The notes under the pieces: generated by a model
What the model was told of the DNA's origin: nothing
The model's input: the letters and a program-made list of their open reading frames with translations, nothing else
Database searches by the model: none
Made by a program: the position numbers and the translations under genes
Source: Formosa sp.
GTDB lineage: Bacteria > Bacteroidota > Bacteroidia > Flavobacteriales > Flavobacteriaceae
NCBI GenBank assembly: GCA_018673215.1
Contig: JABHDE010000031.1
Location: 1 to 45,653 of the forward strand
Direction of reading: 5' to 3'
Length of the DNA stretch: 45,653 bases
In this document: positions 15,925 through 26,047 of the stretch, piece by piece
Position numbering within the stretch: position 1 is the stretch's first letter
How the letters are laid out: each line of letters starts with the position of its first letter

Positions 15925-17955
15925 ATGCCCACACAAACGATTATATATATTATTATTTCTGGAATTTTAGCGCTATTCATAGCGCTTTTTCAGTATGTTT
16001 ATAAAACCAAACGAAATACACTTTATTGGAGTTTAGCAGGCGTGAGGTTTATTTCAATTTTTTCATTACTCCTTTTAATAATCAACCCGAAATTTGAAAA
16101 CAAAGAATCCAATTTAATTAAACCAATACTTTCAATTTTAGTAGATAACTCACAGTCTATAAAGTATTTAAATAAAGACAGTGTTGTGTCTGAAGTAGTA
16201 CAAGTTCTTTTAGATAATTCAGAAATTAATTCTAAATATGAACTTAAAATATTTCGGTTTGGGAACGAAATTTCTCAAAACTCAATTTTCACTTTTGAGG
16301 ACGTTCAGACCAATATCACAAAGAGTCTTCTAGACGTTCAGTCTCTTCATGACTCCCAAATAGCCCCCATAGTTTTAATATCTGATGGAAATCAAACTAT
16401 TGGCAACGATTATGAATTTGCTTCAAATCAGTTTGAGCAAGTCGTATTTCCTCTTATACTAGGGGATAGTGTTCAGAACACAGATTTGAAAATCCAACAA
16501 ATTAACGTCAATAAATTCACCTACTTAAATAATAAATTTCCTGTAGAAATTATGACTTCATACACAGGAAATACGGCAGTAGAATCGGAATTAAAAATTG
16601 AATCTCAAGGTCAAATCATCCATAAAGAACGTGTTCGGTTTTCAACCTTAAACAACTCAGCTATTATCACACCAAAGATCTCATCTAGTAAGGTAGGGTT
16701 TCAGCGTTATAAGGTCAGTTTTAAACCTATTGAAAACGAAAAAAACACAATCAACAATCAACAATCTTTTGCGATAGAAACCATTGATGAATACACAAAT
16801 ATTGCATTAGTAAGCTCTATATCTCATCCCGATTTAGGGGCTTTGAAATCTTCAATTGAAACCAACAAACAACGGCAAATAAAAATTTGTTCTCCATCAG
16901 AGTATTTAAAAACGAATGAAAACTATGGACTAGCAATTTTATACCAACCAAATCAAAGTTTTAAAGCTGTTTTTGATTTGATTGAAAAAAGAAAAATGAA
17001 TAGCTTTATTGTAGGAGGAACTCAAACCCAATGGACATTTTTAAATGCAATTCAGTCTGATTTTAAGCAAGAAACTACGAGGCAGAGTGAAAACTATCAA
17101 GGAAGCATTAATCCAGATTTTACTAATTTTTCTATCCAAGACTTCAACTTTAATAATTCCCCACCATTATCCGCTGAATTTGGCACTATTGATATAAATG
17201 TCCCCTATGAAACTTTAATATTTAAGATGATCAATGGGACGATTACGCAAGAACCCTTATGGTTTACATATGATAATAACGGTCAAAAAATAGCTGTACT
17301 CCTTGGTGAAAATATATGGAAATGGCGTATGCACTCCTTCCGTGAAGATCAAGATTTTAAAACTTTTGATTTGTTTACATCTAAATTGATTCAATATCTG
17401 AATATTAAAAATCAAAATACACGTCTGGTTGTAAATTATGATCCTGTTTACGACGGAAACCAACCCTTAATAATATCTGCGCAGTATTTTAATAAAAATT
17501 ACGAATTTAATGGAAATTCAGAGCTGATAATTAAATTAAAAAACACAACTACAAATCAGCAGGTTGAATACCCTATGTCCCCAGTTAAAAACAGTTATAT
17601 CGCAAATATAAGCGCACTGGAGCCTGCTAATTATTCTTTTGAAGTGAGTGCTGATAACGGCAAATATCGCTCGTTTGGAACCCTTGAAATTTTAGATTTT
17701 AATATTGAACAACAATTTATCAATGCCAACGTTCAAAAATTAGAACAACTCGCAATTCATACAGAAGGAAAGGCATACTTTGATACTCAAATAGACAAAT
17801 TAACTTCAAATTTAATTTCTGACAATCGTTTTTTAAGTATTCAGAAAATTACTAAAAAAACAGTACCTTTGATTGATATAAAATTCTACTTGTTATTGCT
17901 TATATTAAGCTTAGCAACTGAATGGTTGATAAGAAAATACAACGGACTTATTTAA
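15925..17955 (+). CDS. Membrane protein with VWA-like domain
   Basis: A 676-residue protein with two N-terminal transmembrane helices (about 5-25 and 38-57), a large extracytoplasmic part and one C-terminal helix (about 650-668) followed by a short basic tail. The segment from about 68 looks like a von Willebrand A domain: ILVDNSQSI (DxSxS metal site) and IVLISDGNQT. The middle (300-440) has alternating alpha/beta character like the glutamine-amidotransferase-like half of related BatA-type membrane proteins. Function is not known; similar proteins occur across Bacteroidota. It lies 18 bases upstream of the SPFH gene, suggesting a shared membrane role. Confidence 0.7.
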   Translation: MPTQTIIYIIISGILALFIALFQYVYKTKRNTLYWSLAGVRFISIFSLLLLIINPKFENKESNLIKPILSILVDNSQSIKYLNKDSVVSEVVQVLLDNSEINSKYELKIFRFGNEISQNSIFTFEDVQTNITKSLLDVQSLHDSQIAPIVLISDGNQTIGNDYEFASNQFEQVVFPLILGDSVQNTDLKIQQINVNKFTYLNNKFPVEIMTSYTGNTAVESELKIESQGQIIHKERVRFSTLNNSAIITPKISSSKVGFQRYKVSFKPIENEKNTINNQQSFAIETIDEYTNIALVSSISHPDLGALKSSIETNKQRQIKICSPSEYLKTNENYGLAILYQPNQSFKAVFDLIEKRKMNSFIVGGTQTQWTFLNAIQSDFKQETTRQSENYQGSINPDFTNFSIQDFNFNNSPPLSAEFGTIDINVPYETLIFKMINGTITQEPLWFTYDNNGQKIAVLLGENIWKWRMHSFREDQDFKTFDLFTSKLIQYLNIKNQNTRLVVNYDPVYDGNQPLIISAQYFNKNYEFNGNSELIIKLKNTTTNQQVEYPMSPVKNSYIANISALEPANYSFEVSADNGKYRSFGTLEILDFNIEQQFINANVQKLEQLAIHTEGKAYFDTQIDKLTSNLISDNRFLSIQKITKKTVPLIDIKFYLLLLILSLATEWLIRKYNGLI

Positions 17956-17973
17956 TAATTTAAAACAAAAAAA

Positions 17974-18786
17974 ATGCAAAATTTTCCTAAACTCGGACTT
18001 CCTATAATTTTTTTAATTGGAGCAATTGTAATTTTAATTTCTAAAACAGCGGTAACAATCGGACCTGGTGAAGGTGGTGTGTTATTTGAGCGTTTTGGAG
18101 ACGGTATTGATACTGAACAAACATACGGAGAAGGGTTTCATATAGTGGCGCCTTGGAATAGTATGTTAATTCACAAAGTGAGACAACAATCAATTTCTGA
18201 TGAAATGAATGTTCTTTCTGTGAATGGACTTGAAGTGAAAGTAAATGGTACGATATGGTACGAACCTGAATACGAAAATCTTGGAAACTTGATCAAAACA
18301 AAAGGGGAGGATTATGAAAATGAACTTTTAGGCCCTGCTGTCAATGCTGCTGCAAGAAGCGTTGTTGGACGTTATACTCCAGAACAATTATATTCTAGCA
18401 AACGTGATGTCATCGAACAAGAAATTCTTGACGAAGTAGTAAATTTATTAAATGGTCAGTTTTTAGTTGTGAAACGTGTTCTAGTAGAAGATGTAAAACT
18501 TCCAAACACCATTAAAAATGCGATTGAGAGTAAATTAAAGCAAGAGCAAGAATCTTTAGAATATGAATTTAGATTAGTGACTGCCGATAAAGAAGCTCAA
18601 AAAGTACGTATTGAAGCACAAGGAAAAGCCGATGCCAACAGAATTTTAAGTGCTTCTTTGAACGATCGTATCCTTCAAGATAAAGGAATTGAAGCGACTG
18701 TTAAGTTATCTGAATCTTCGAACAGTAAAGTCATTGTTATTGGCTCAGGAAAAACTGGCTTACCAATTATTTTAGGAAATCAGTAA
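17974..18786 (+). CDS. SPFH/prohibitin family membrane protein
   Basis: A 270-residue protein with one N-terminal membrane helix (about 8-27) followed by the SPFH (PHB) domain: VTIGPGEGGVLFERFGDGIDTEQTYGEGFHIVAPWNSM. A charged helical region follows (about 185-220: KLKQEQESLEYEFRLVTADKEAQKVRIEAQGKADANR), as in prohibitin and HflK/C proteins, which form rings around membrane proteases. No FtsH-type protease is next to it. It is downstream of the VWA protein with 18 bases between them, and upstream of the his leader, where transcription probably starts anew. Confidence 0.88.
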   Translation: MQNFPKLGLPIIFLIGAIVILISKTAVTIGPGEGGVLFERFGDGIDTEQTYGEGFHIVAPWNSMLIHKVRQQSISDEMNVLSVNGLEVKVNGTIWYEPEYENLGNLIKTKGEDYENELLGPAVNAAARSVVGRYTPEQLYSSKRDVIEQEILDEVVNLLNGQFLVVKRVLVEDVKLPNTIKNAIESKLKQEQESLEYEFRLVTADKEAQKVRIEAQGKADANRILSASLNDRILQDKGIEATVKLSESSNSKVIVIGSGKTGLPIILGNQ

Positions 18787-18899
18787 ATTTTAGATATTAG
18801 ATAGTTTTAACGACTCTAATTTATGAAATCAATAATTCTTATTAATATGTTAGGTTTAGAGTATTTATTTTCTGAATATTTGCACTCAATAATTAAATA

Positions 18900-18956
18900 A
18901 TGATTTTTATAGCGATCCATCATCATCACTTTTTAACTGGCCATCAAGCGAGGTAA
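18900..18956 (+). CDS. hisL: Histidine operon leader peptide
   Basis: Short coding region not long enough for ordinary gene calling. It begins with ATG and encodes MIFIAIHHHHFLTGHQAR followed by TAA: 18 residues, with four consecutive histidine codons (18918-18929) and a fifth at 18942-18944. It sits 32 bases upstream of a perfect terminator hairpin that precedes hisG. This is the arrangement of a transcription attenuator: when charged tRNA-His is scarce the ribosome stalls on the His codons and the downstream hairpin is prevented from forming. That the peptide is translated is an inference; the histidine run and position are seen directly. Confidence 0.9.
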   Translation: MIFIAIHHHHFLTGHQAR

Positions 18957-18988
18957 GGTTGTGTAGGATACTATTTAAAACTATATAT

Positions 18989-19021
18989 AGACCCGTTTGA
19001 GAAATCAAACGGGTCTTTTTT
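18989..19021 (+). terminator. Attenuator terminator of the his operon
   Basis: AGACCCGTTTGA (18989-19000) pairs perfectly with TCAAACGGGTCT (19005-19016) around a GAAA tetraloop, followed by a six-T run (19016-19021). It ends 17 bases before the hisG ATG and begins 32 after the leader stop codon. A competing structure may form between GGTTGTGTAG (18957-18966) and 18981-18993, imperfectly, which would sequester the left arm; that antiterminator is an inference. Confidence 0.92.
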
Positions 19022-19038
19022 ATACTAAATAACAAAAA

Positions 19039-19896
19039 ATGAAAACTTTAAAAATTGCAGTGCAGAAGTCAGGACGTCTTAAAGACGATTCCATGAAACT
19101 GTTGAAAGATATTGGAATCTCTATAGACAATGGAAAAGATCAGCTCAAAGCCACGGCTACTAATTTTCCCGTTGAAGTTTTTTACCTTCGAAATGGTGAC
19201 ATCCCACAGTACCTAAAAGATGGAGTTGTAGATGCAGCAATTATTGGAAACAATGTGCTTGTTGAAAAAGGTAACACTATTGAATACATTTCTAAGCTTG
19301 GATTTTCAAAGTGCAGAGTTTCCATTGCGGTTCCAAAAACCATGGAATACAACTCCCTCGAAGATTTGAATGGAAAACAAATTGCGACCTCTTACCCTAA
19401 TACTGTCAATGCTTTTTTAGAGGAACATAATATCTCTGCGAGCATACATGTCATTAATGGTTCCGTTGAAATAGCACCTAATATTGGATTAGCAGAAGCC
19501 ATCGTTGACATCGTTTCTACGGGAGGAACATTGTTTAAAAATAACTTGGTTGAAAAAGAAGTAATCTTAAAATCGGAAGCTGTTTTGGCAGTCTCACCAA
19601 CTATAGATGAGGCTCAAAAAGCAATTTTAGATAAAGTTAAATTTCGTATAGAAGCTGTTCTTAAAGGACAGTCCTCAAAATATGTACTGCTCAATGCTCC
19701 AAATAATAGTTTAGAAGCTATCATTAATCTTTTACCGGGGATGAAAAGCCCAACCGTTCTCCCGTTAGCAGAATCGGGGTGGAGTTCTGTGCACAGTGTA
19801 ATTGATAAAAACCAATTTTGGAATATTATTGATGATTTAAAAGACTTAGGAGCACAAGGCATCTTGATATGCCCAATCGAAAAAATGGTACTCTAA
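19039..19896 (+). CDS. hisG: ATP phosphoribosyltransferase (long form)
   Basis: First and feedback-regulated step of histidine synthesis, joining ATP and PRPP. At 285 residues this is the long form with a C-terminal ACT-like regulatory domain (about 215-285), so it should not need HisZ. Motifs: KIAVQKSGRLKDDSMKLL at the start, GVVDAAIIGNNVL, and the PRPP-binding LAEAIVDIVSTGGTLFKNNL. The C-terminal domain includes LPGMKSPTVLPLAESGWSSVH, typical of the His-binding regulatory part. It opens the operon after the attenuator; its stop codon TAA overlaps the hisD ATG in TAATG. Confidence 0.96.
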   Translation: MKTLKIAVQKSGRLKDDSMKLLKDIGISIDNGKDQLKATATNFPVEVFYLRNGDIPQYLKDGVVDAAIIGNNVLVEKGNTIEYISKLGFSKCRVSIAVPKTMEYNSLEDLNGKQIATSYPNTVNAFLEEHNISASIHVINGSVEIAPNIGLAEAIVDIVSTGGTLFKNNLVEKEVILKSEAVLAVSPTIDEAQKAILDKVKFRIEAVLKGQSSKYVLLNAPNNSLEAIINLLPGMKSPTVLPLAESGWSSVHSVIDKNQFWNIIDDLKDLGAQGILICPIEKMVL

Positions 19897-21194
19897 TGGA
19901 ATCTCTTGTTAAATATCCCTCCCAATCTACTTGGGAAACAATACTTCAACGTCCCACACAGCCCGTGGAAACTATTGAAGCTATCGTAAACGAGGTCTTT
20001 TTGGCAGTCAAACAAAAAGGAGATATCGCTATTGCACAGTATACAAAACGATTTGATAAGGTAGATTTAAAAACTCTTTTTGTATCTCAAGAAGAAATTA
20101 AGACCGCATCAGATTTGGTTTCAAAAGATTTGAAAGTAGCCATTCAACAAGCCAAGTCCAATATTGAGGTCTTTCACAACGCCCAAAAAACTCCGAAAGT
20201 TGATATTGAAACGCAACAAGGGGTGCGTTGTTGGCAAGAAAAACGCCCTATTGAAACTGTCGGTTTGTACATTCCTGGTGGAACAGCACCCTTGTTTTCT
20301 ACAGTATTGATGCTTGCTGTACCCGCAACCCTAGCAGGGTGTAAAAACATTGTCTTATGTACCCCTCCAAATTCTCAAGGAGCTATTGCAAACGAAATTC
20401 TCTATACAGCAGATTTATGTGGGGTTACAACTATTCTCAAAGTAGGAGGGATTCAAGCGATTGCAGGGATGACCTTTGAAACATCGTCTATCCCTAAAGT
20501 GTCTAAGATATTTGGCCCAGGCAATCAATACGTGACTGTTGCCAAACAACTGGCTACCAAATTTGGGGTCGCTATCGATATGCCAGCAGGTCCAAGTGAA
20601 CTTCTGATTATGGCCGATAAATATGCCAACCCCGCATTCATCGCTTCAGATTTATTAAGTCAGGCAGAACACGGAATAGATAGTCAGGTTGTGTTGGTAT
20701 CAACAGATGAGAAATTACTTTTAGAGACAGCCGATCAATTACGGATTCAAACAAAACTATTAGATCGTAAATCGATCATTGAAAAAGCTCTTGAAAACAA
20801 GAAACTGATTTTGGTTGCTTCTGATCAAGAAGCGGTTGATTTAATTAATTTTTATGGACCAGAACATTATATTATTTGTACTGAGAATAACTCTTTTTTT
20901 GTTGACAAGGTCATCAATGCGGGTTCTGTGTTTATAGGGAAATATACTCCTGAAAGCGCTGGAGATTATGCTTCTGGAACCAATCATACCTTACCGACAA
21001 ATGGCTATGCAAAAGCATATTCGGGAGTGAATTTAGATAGTTTTTTGAAAAATATCACTTTTCAAGAAATCACTAAAGAAGGCTTAAAAAATATTGGAAA
21101 TACCATCGAGCTTATGGCAGAAGCTGAAGGATTAATGGCACACAAAAACGCAGTCACAATTCGATTAAAATCTATAGAAAATGGATCTAAATAA
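19896..21194 (+). CDS. hisD: Histidinol dehydrogenase
   Basis: Zinc enzyme catalysing the last two oxidations from histidinol to histidine with NAD. The 432-residue protein has the family blocks PIETVGLYIPGGTAPLFSTVLM, GPGNQYVTVAKQ, DMPAGPSELLIMADKYANP, the zinc/catalytic region LSQAEHGIDSQVVL and FYGPEHYIIC. An alternative upstream ATG at 19869 adds nine residues inside hisG; the ATG at 19896, in a TAATG overlap with the hisG stop, fits the family start and coupled translation. It overlaps hisC by 14 bases. Confidence 0.96.
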   Translation: MESLVKYPSQSTWETILQRPTQPVETIEAIVNEVFLAVKQKGDIAIAQYTKRFDKVDLKTLFVSQEEIKTASDLVSKDLKVAIQQAKSNIEVFHNAQKTPKVDIETQQGVRCWQEKRPIETVGLYIPGGTAPLFSTVLMLAVPATLAGCKNIVLCTPPNSQGAIANEILYTADLCGVTTILKVGGIQAIAGMTFETSSIPKVSKIFGPGNQYVTVAKQLATKFGVAIDMPAGPSELLIMADKYANPAFIASDLLSQAEHGIDSQVVLVSTDEKLLLETADQLRIQTKLLDRKSIIEKALENKKLILVASDQEAVDLINFYGPEHYIICTENNSFFVDKVINAGSVFIGKYTPESAGDYASGTNHTLPTNGYAKAYSGVNLDSFLKNITFQEITKEGLKNIGNTIELMAEAEGLMAHKNAVTIRLKSIENGSK

Positions 21195-22218
21195 TTTAAT
21201 ACGAAAAAACATTCAACAGATGAAAGCCTATTCATCTGCACGCGATGAATACAAAGAGTTCCAAGCGGATATGGTGTTTTTGGATGCCAACGAGAATCCT
21301 TTTGACAATTCCTTAAATAGATATCCAGATCCTCAACAAGCAGCTTTAAAAGCCCTCATTTCTGATCAAAAGGAAGTAGCATTAGATCAAATTCTTTTGG
21401 GCAATGGAAGCGATGAAGTCTTAGATTTAATTTTTAGAGCCTTTTGTGAACCCAATTCAGATAATATTCTAACATTACCTCCGACTTATGGGATGTACGA
21501 CGTCTTGGCAAATTTGAATGCCATTGAGAATATACAAGTGCCTTTGTCATCAGATTTTCAAATAGAGGTTGATTTGGTTATAGAAAACATAAAACCAAAT
21601 ACTAAATTATTATTTATATGTTCGCCAAACAATCCATCTGGAAACACCGTTGATCGTAGTGCCATAGAACGTCTTTTAAAAGCATTTAATGGATTGATTG
21701 TTATCGACGAAGCTTATATTGATTTTACAGAAGAAACCAGTTGGACACAGTTTCTAAATGTGTATCCTAATTTAATTGTGGTGCAAACTCTTTCTAAGGC
21801 TTATGGTTTGGCAGGGATTCGACTGGGGATTTGTTATGCATCTAAAGAAATTATTGCAGTATTAAATAAAATCAAGCCGCCGTATAACGTCAATACGCTT
21901 ACACAAGAAGCAGCAGTGAAAGCCCTCCATAATAAGGATGTGGTTTCTGATCAAATAGCTTCCATTTTAAATGAGCGCATCAGATTAAAAAAAGCTTTAA
22001 CAGCTTATTCATTTATTAAAAAAATATACCCTTCGGAAGCGAATTTCTTTTTAATTAAAGTGGATGATGCCAACAAACGTTACGATGAACTTATTAAAAA
22101 TGGCATCGTTGTCAGAAACCGAAGCTCACAATTGCATTGTGATAATTGCTTAAGAATCACGGTGGGATCGCCTTCTGAAAACACACAATTATTAACCTTA
22201 TTAAAGACTTTAAAATGA
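21181..22218 (+). CDS. hisC: Histidinol-phosphate aminotransferase
   Basis: PLP-dependent class II aminotransferase converting imidazole acetol-phosphate to histidinol phosphate. The 345 residues show [19 protein letters not shown] near the start, [16 protein letters not shown], the [10 protein letters not shown] block, VIDEAYIDF, the PLP lysine K206 in [14 protein letters not shown], and the arginine in CLRITVG near the end. It is translationally coupled to hisD (14-base overlap) and to hisB (ATGA overlap). Confidence 0.96.
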   Translation: MDLNNLIRKNIQQMKAYSSARDEYKEFQADMVFLDANENPFDNSLNRYPDPQQAALKALISDQKEVALDQILLGNGSDEVLDLIFRAFCEPNSDNILTLPPTYGMYDVLANLNAIENIQVPLSSDFQIEVDLVIENIKPNTKLLFICSPNNPSGNTVDRSAIERLLKAFNGLIVIDEAYIDFTEETSWTQFLNVYPNLIVVQTLSKAYGLAGIRLGICYASKEIIAVLNKIKPPYNVNTLTQEAAVKALHNKDVVSDQIASILNERIRLKKALTAYSFIKKIYPSEANFFLIKVDDANKRYDELIKNGIVVRNRSSQLHCDNCLRITVGSPSENTQLLTLLKTLK

Positions 22219-23351
22219 AGCCTGTATTATTTATAGATCGTGATGGAACTATCATCCGTGAACCTGCAGATGAACAAATAGATTCCTTTGAGAAATTAGA
22301 ATTCTATCCGGATGTATTTTCTAATTTAAAAAAAATCTGTCAAGAATTGGATTTTGAAATTGTCATGATTACCAATCAAGATGGTTTGGGAACGGAAGTC
22401 TATCCAGAAAACACCTTTTGGCCGGTTCATAATTTTATCCTTGATACCTTTAAAAATGAAGGCATTATTTTTGAAAAACAATTCATCGATCGCACCTTTG
22501 CAAAAGACAATGCACCGACTCGAAAACCTCAAACAGGATTATTAACGGAGTATTTTACCGAAGCCTACGATTTAGAAAATTCTTTTGTGATTGGGGATCG
22601 GCTAACAGATATAGAACTGGCTAAAAATTTAGGTTGTAAAGGAATTTTTATTAATGATGAAACCCATTTAGGAGTCAATGAGATTTCAGTTAAAAAGGAT
22701 GAATTAACGTCATTTATTGCCTTAGAAACAAACCGTTGGGACGTCATTTATGAATTTCTTAAAGCGAAGCAACGCGTCCAATCTATTGAGAGAAACACCA
22801 ACGAAACAAAGATTGCGATTACATTAAATTTAGACGGCAAAGGTCAAAGTAAAATTGACACTGGAATTGCGTTTTTTGATCACATGTTAGACCAAATAGC
22901 AAGGCACGGTCAAATGGATTTAGATATTAAGGTGAAAGGCGATTTAGAAGTTGATGAACACCACACTATCGAAGATACTGCGATAGCTTTAGGGAATTTA
23001 TTCCATACTGCCTTAGGTTCAAAATTAGGCATTGAACGCTATGGTTTTTGCTTGCCAATGGACGATTGTTTGGCGCAAGTCGCCATTGATTTTGGGGGTA
23101 GAAACTGGCTCGTTTGGGAAGCCGATTTTAAACGTGAATATGTCGGTAAAATGCCCACTGAAATGTTTATGCACTTTTTTAAATCCTTTACAGATGGGGC
23201 AAAGTGTAATTTAAACATCAAAGCTAACGGCAGCAATGAGCATCACAAAATAGAAGCGATTTTTAAAGCCTTTGCTAAAGCCATCAAAATGGCGGTCAAA
23301 CGCGACGTGAATAAAATGATTTTACCATCAACCAAAGGAACTTTAGAATAA
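22215..23351 (+). CDS. hisB: Bifunctional histidinol-phosphatase / imidazoleglycerol-phosphate dehydratase
   Basis: Two enzymes in one chain of 378 residues, as in E. coli. Residues 1 to about 170 are a HAD-family phosphatase with nucleophile D8 and acid D10 in [12 protein letters not shown], and a later [14 protein letters not shown] motif. Residues about 190-378 are the dehydratase, with its metal-binding histidine motifs [22 protein letters not shown] and [12 protein letters not shown]. The fusion supplies the phosphatase step, so no separate hisN is needed. The hisH ATG follows immediately after the stop codon. Confidence 0.96.
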   Translation: MKPVLFIDRDGTIIREPADEQIDSFEKLEFYPDVFSNLKKICQELDFEIVMITNQDGLGTEVYPENTFWPVHNFILDTFKNEGIIFEKQFIDRTFAKDNAPTRKPQTGLLTEYFTEAYDLENSFVIGDRLTDIELAKNLGCKGIFINDETHLGVNEISVKKDELTSFIALETNRWDVIYEFLKAKQRVQSIERNTNETKIAITLNLDGKGQSKIDTGIAFFDHMLDQIARHGQMDLDIKVKGDLEVDEHHTIEDTAIALGNLFHTALGSKLGIERYGFCLPMDDCLAQVAIDFGGRNWLVWEADFKREYVGKMPTEMFMHFFKSFTDGAKCNLNIKANGSNEHHKIEAIFKAFAKAIKMAVKRDVNKMILPSTKGTLE

Positions 23352-23933
23352 ATGAATGTCATTATAATCGATTACGGTGCTGGGAATATTCAGAGTATTC
23401 AATTTGCGTTTCAGCGATTGGGAGTTCATGCCAAACTCTCGAATTCTGTAGAGGAAATTCTTAAAGCAGATAAGGTCATTTTTCCTGGTGTTGGCGAAGC
23501 CAGTCAAGCGATGGAAATGTTGAAGAAATCAAAGTTAGACCTCTTAATTCCAACCCTCAAACAAGATGTGCTCGGAATTTGTTTGGGAATGCAATTGTTA
23601 TGTAAGCATTCCGAAGAAGGCGATACCAATGGGCTTGGTGTTTTTGATGTAGATGTCAAACGGTTTTCAAATGCTGTTAAAGTTCCACATATGGGCTGGA
23701 ATACCATTCAAAATTTGGAATCTGGATTATTAAAGAGCATACCTGAAAACAGTTATATGTACTCTGTACATAGTTATTATGCTGATCTTGGTTCACAAAC
23801 CATCGCAAGTTCAACTTATGAACATGAGTTTTCGGCTGTTTTACAATCTGATAATTTTTATGGAGTTCAATTTCACCCTGAAAAAAGCAGTAAAGACGGA
23901 GCTCAATTATTACAAAACTTTTTAAACTTATAG
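23352..23933 (+). CDS. hisH: Imidazole glycerol phosphate synthase, glutaminase subunit
   Basis: Class I glutamine amidotransferase that feeds ammonia to HisF. The 193-residue protein has [18 protein letters not shown] at the start, the nucleophile C77 in [10 protein letters not shown], the PHMGWN motif, and the His-Glu pair in [10 protein letters not shown]. Stop codon of hisB and start of hisH abut exactly. It must act with HisF, encoded two genes downstream. Confidence 0.96.
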   Translation: MNVIIIDYGAGNIQSIQFAFQRLGVHAKLSNSVEEILKADKVIFPGVGEASQAMEMLKKSKLDLLIPTLKQDVLGICLGMQLLCKHSEEGDTNGLGVFDVDVKRFSNAVKVPHMGWNTIQNLESGLLKSIPENSYMYSVHSYYADLGSQTIASSTYEHEFSAVLQSDNFYGVQFHPEKSSKDGAQLLQNFLNL

Positions 23934-23934
23934 T

Positions 23935-24663
23935 ATGCGAATTATACCTGCAATAGATCTAATCAATGGACAATGTGTACGCCTGACCAAAGGTGATTAC
24001 AGCACAAAAAAAGTCTATAATGAAAATCCATTAGAAGTTGCTAAAATGTTTGAAGACGTCGGCATCGAACATCTACACCTAGTAGATTTGGACGGTGCTA
24101 AAGCGAAACACATCATCAATCATAAAATTTTAGAAAGCATTGCCAATAAAACGAATCTAAAGGTTGATTTTGGAGGCGGGTTAAAATCCGACGAGGATTT
24201 GAACATAGCCTTTAATTCTGGTGCAAATCAGATCACAGGAGGGAGTATTGCGGTTAAAAATCCATCACAGTTTTTAAACTGGTTGGAAACCTATGGTGCA
24301 GATAAAATTATATTAGGAGCAGACTGCTTGGATCAAAAAATTGCGATTCAAGGATGGCAGGAGGAAAGCGATAAAGAAGTCCTTAGCTTTATAAAGGACT
24401 ATGTGTCCAAAGGAGTGTCTTATGTGATTTGTACAGACATCGCTAAAGACGGAATGTTACAAGGACCTTCCTTTGATTTATATAAAACGATTTTGAACAG
24501 CATCAACCCTGTAAAGCTCATTGCATCAGGGGGTATTTCAACCTTTGATGAGTTGCCAAAATTAGCTGATTTGGGTTGTGAAGGTGTCATTATTGGAAAG
24601 GCCATTTACGAAGGAAATATGAGTCTTAAACAATTAGAAACCTATCAACTCAATCAATCTTAG
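23935..24663 (+). CDS. hisA: Phosphoribosylformimino-AICAR isomerase
   Basis: TIM-barrel isomerase of histidine synthesis, with the duplicated half-barrel structure shared with HisF. The 242 residues include [18 protein letters not shown] at the N terminus (catalytic aspartate in AIDL), [20 protein letters not shown], the second-half catalytic aspartate region [18 protein letters not shown] and the phosphate site ASGGIST. It starts one base after hisH ends and ends two bases before hisF. Confidence 0.96.
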   Translation: MRIIPAIDLINGQCVRLTKGDYSTKKVYNENPLEVAKMFEDVGIEHLHLVDLDGAKAKHIINHKILESIANKTNLKVDFGGGLKSDEDLNIAFNSGANQITGGSIAVKNPSQFLNWLETYGADKIILGADCLDQKIAIQGWQEESDKEVLSFIKDYVSKGVSYVICTDIAKDGMLQGPSFDLYKTILNSINPVKLIASGGISTFDELPKLADLGCEGVIIGKAIYEGNMSLKQLETYQLNQS

Positions 24664-24665
24664 TT

Positions 24666-25421
24666 ATGTTAGCCAAACGAATTATTCCTTGTTTAGATAT
24701 TAAAAATGGGCGGACGGTCAAAGGGGTCAATTTTTTAAACCTTAGAGATGCAGGCGATCCCGTTGCCTTGGCAAAACAATATGCTGAAAACGGAGCGGAT
24801 GAATTGGTGTTTTTAGATATTTCAGCGACTTTAGAGTCACGCTCGACCACTATAGAAATGGTTCGGAATGTGGCAGAACAAATAGACACTCCGTTTACTG
24901 TGGGCGGCGGTGTGAGCACTAGAGATGGAGTTGAATTGCTTTTGAAATCTGGAGCAGATAAGGTATGTGTGAATTCGGCGGCGATCAAACGTCCAGAGCT
25001 GATTAACGAACTTTCGAAAGCCTTCGGAAACCAGTGTATAGTGGTGGCTATTGATGCTAAGGAAGTGGATGGAAAATGGTTGGTGCATTTGGCAGGCGGT
25101 ACCATTCCGACAGAATTAGATTTATTTGAATGGGCTAAAGAAGTAGAAACTCGGGGAGCTGGTGAAATCCTATTTACATCGATGAATAATGACGGTGTCA
25201 AAACAGGCTTTGCAAATGAAGCCTTGGCACAATTGTCAGAAACAGTCAATATCCCGATTATTGCATCTGGAGGAGCTGGAACCATGCGGCATTTTGTGGA
25301 TGTTTTTAAAGAAGGAAAAGCAGATGCAGCCTTGGCAGCCAGTGTATTTCATTTCGGTGAAATTGCCATAAACGATTTAAAACAAGAATTACAATCAAAT
25401 AAAATAAACATACGACTCTAA
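24666..25421 (+). CDS. hisF: Imidazole glycerol phosphate synthase, cyclase subunit
   Basis: TIM-barrel cyclase that uses HisH-derived ammonia to form IGP and AICAR. The 251 residues carry [19 protein letters not shown] (catalytic aspartate in CLD), [21 protein letters not shown], the second aspartate region [11 protein letters not shown] and the phosphate site ASGGAGT. Its stop codon overlaps the hisIE ATG by one base in TAATG. Confidence 0.96.
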   Translation: MLAKRIIPCLDIKNGRTVKGVNFLNLRDAGDPVALAKQYAENGADELVFLDISATLESRSTTIEMVRNVAEQIDTPFTVGGGVSTRDGVELLLKSGADKVCVNSAAIKRPELINELSKAFGNQCIVVAIDAKEVDGKWLVHLAGGTIPTELDLFEWAKEVETRGAGEILFTSMNNDGVKTGFANEALAQLSETVNIPIIASGGAGTMRHFVDVFKEGKADAALAASVFHFGEIAINDLKQELQSNKINIRL

Positions 25422-26011
25422 TGGATATCAAGTATAACAGTGAAGGATTAATTCCTGCAATCATTCAAGATGCAAATACAAAAACCGTTTTGATGCTCGG
25501 CTATATGAATACCGAAGCGGTTGCCAAAACTTTGGAAACACAAAAGGTGACTTTTTTTAGTCGTAGTAAACAACGCCTCTGGACAAAAGGGGAGGAGAGT
25601 GGAAATTTTCTAAGCTTCAAAAGTTTACAGAATGATTGTGATAACGACACATTGTTGATTCAAGCAAGTCCACATGGACCAACTTGTCACAAAGGAACAG
25701 ATAGCTGCTGGGGAGAATATAATGTTGAATCTTATGGGTTTTTGTCGGAACTCGAAACGATCATTACAGATCGTAAGGAGAATGCATCTTCAGAAACCTC
25801 CTATGTTTCTGAATTGTTTGAGAAGGGGTTAAATAAAATTGCTCAAAAAGTAGGAGAGGAGGCTGTTGAAGTTGTGATTGAAGCCAAAGACGATAACGAT
25901 GAATTGTTTTTAAATGAGAGTGCCGATTTGTTATTTCATTATTTGATTTTATTGCAAGCAAAAGGATTCAAACTCGATGCGGTCATTGACGTTCTAAAAT
26001 CCAGACATTAA
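25421..26011 (+). CDS. hisIE: Bifunctional phosphoribosyl-AMP cyclohydrolase / phosphoribosyl-ATP pyrophosphatase
   Basis: Carries the second and third steps of the pathway in one 196-residue chain. Residues 1 to about 105 are HisI, a zinc cyclohydrolase: MLGYMNTEAVAKTLE, TFFSRSKQRLWTKGEESGN, DCDNDTLLIQ and the cysteine motif GPTCHKGTDSCW. Residues about 110-196 are HisE, an all-alpha MazG-like pyrophosphatase: KIAQKVGEEAVEVVIEAK and ESADLLFHYLILL. It ends the his operon; the truA promoter motif overlaps its stop codon. Confidence 0.96.
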   Translation: MDIKYNSEGLIPAIIQDANTKTVLMLGYMNTEAVAKTLETQKVTFFSRSKQRLWTKGEESGNFLSFKSLQNDCDNDTLLIQASPHGPTCHKGTDSCWGEYNVESYGFLSELETIITDRKENASSETSYVSELFEKGLNKIAQKVGEEAVEVVIEAKDDNDELFLNESADLLFHYLILLQAKGFKLDAVIDVLKSRH

Positions 26012-26016
26012 TTTTG
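25986..26016 (+). promoter_or_regulatory. Candidate promoter for truA inside the end of hisIE
   Basis: TTG at 25986-25988 and TAATTTTG at 26009-26016 are separated by 20 bases, within the 17-23 base spacing of Bacteroidota sigma-70 promoters. The -7 element overlaps the hisIE stop codon. This is the only site in the window where I found both boxes at proper spacing. Confidence 0.55.
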
Positions 26017-26047
26017 TAACTCTTTGAATAATTACGACCTTGTAGTC

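Noticed and set aside
24650-25285. Long antisense frame opposite hisF
   Set aside because: hisF is complete with all motifs; the reverse frame is proline/serine-rich shadow translation of conserved codons.
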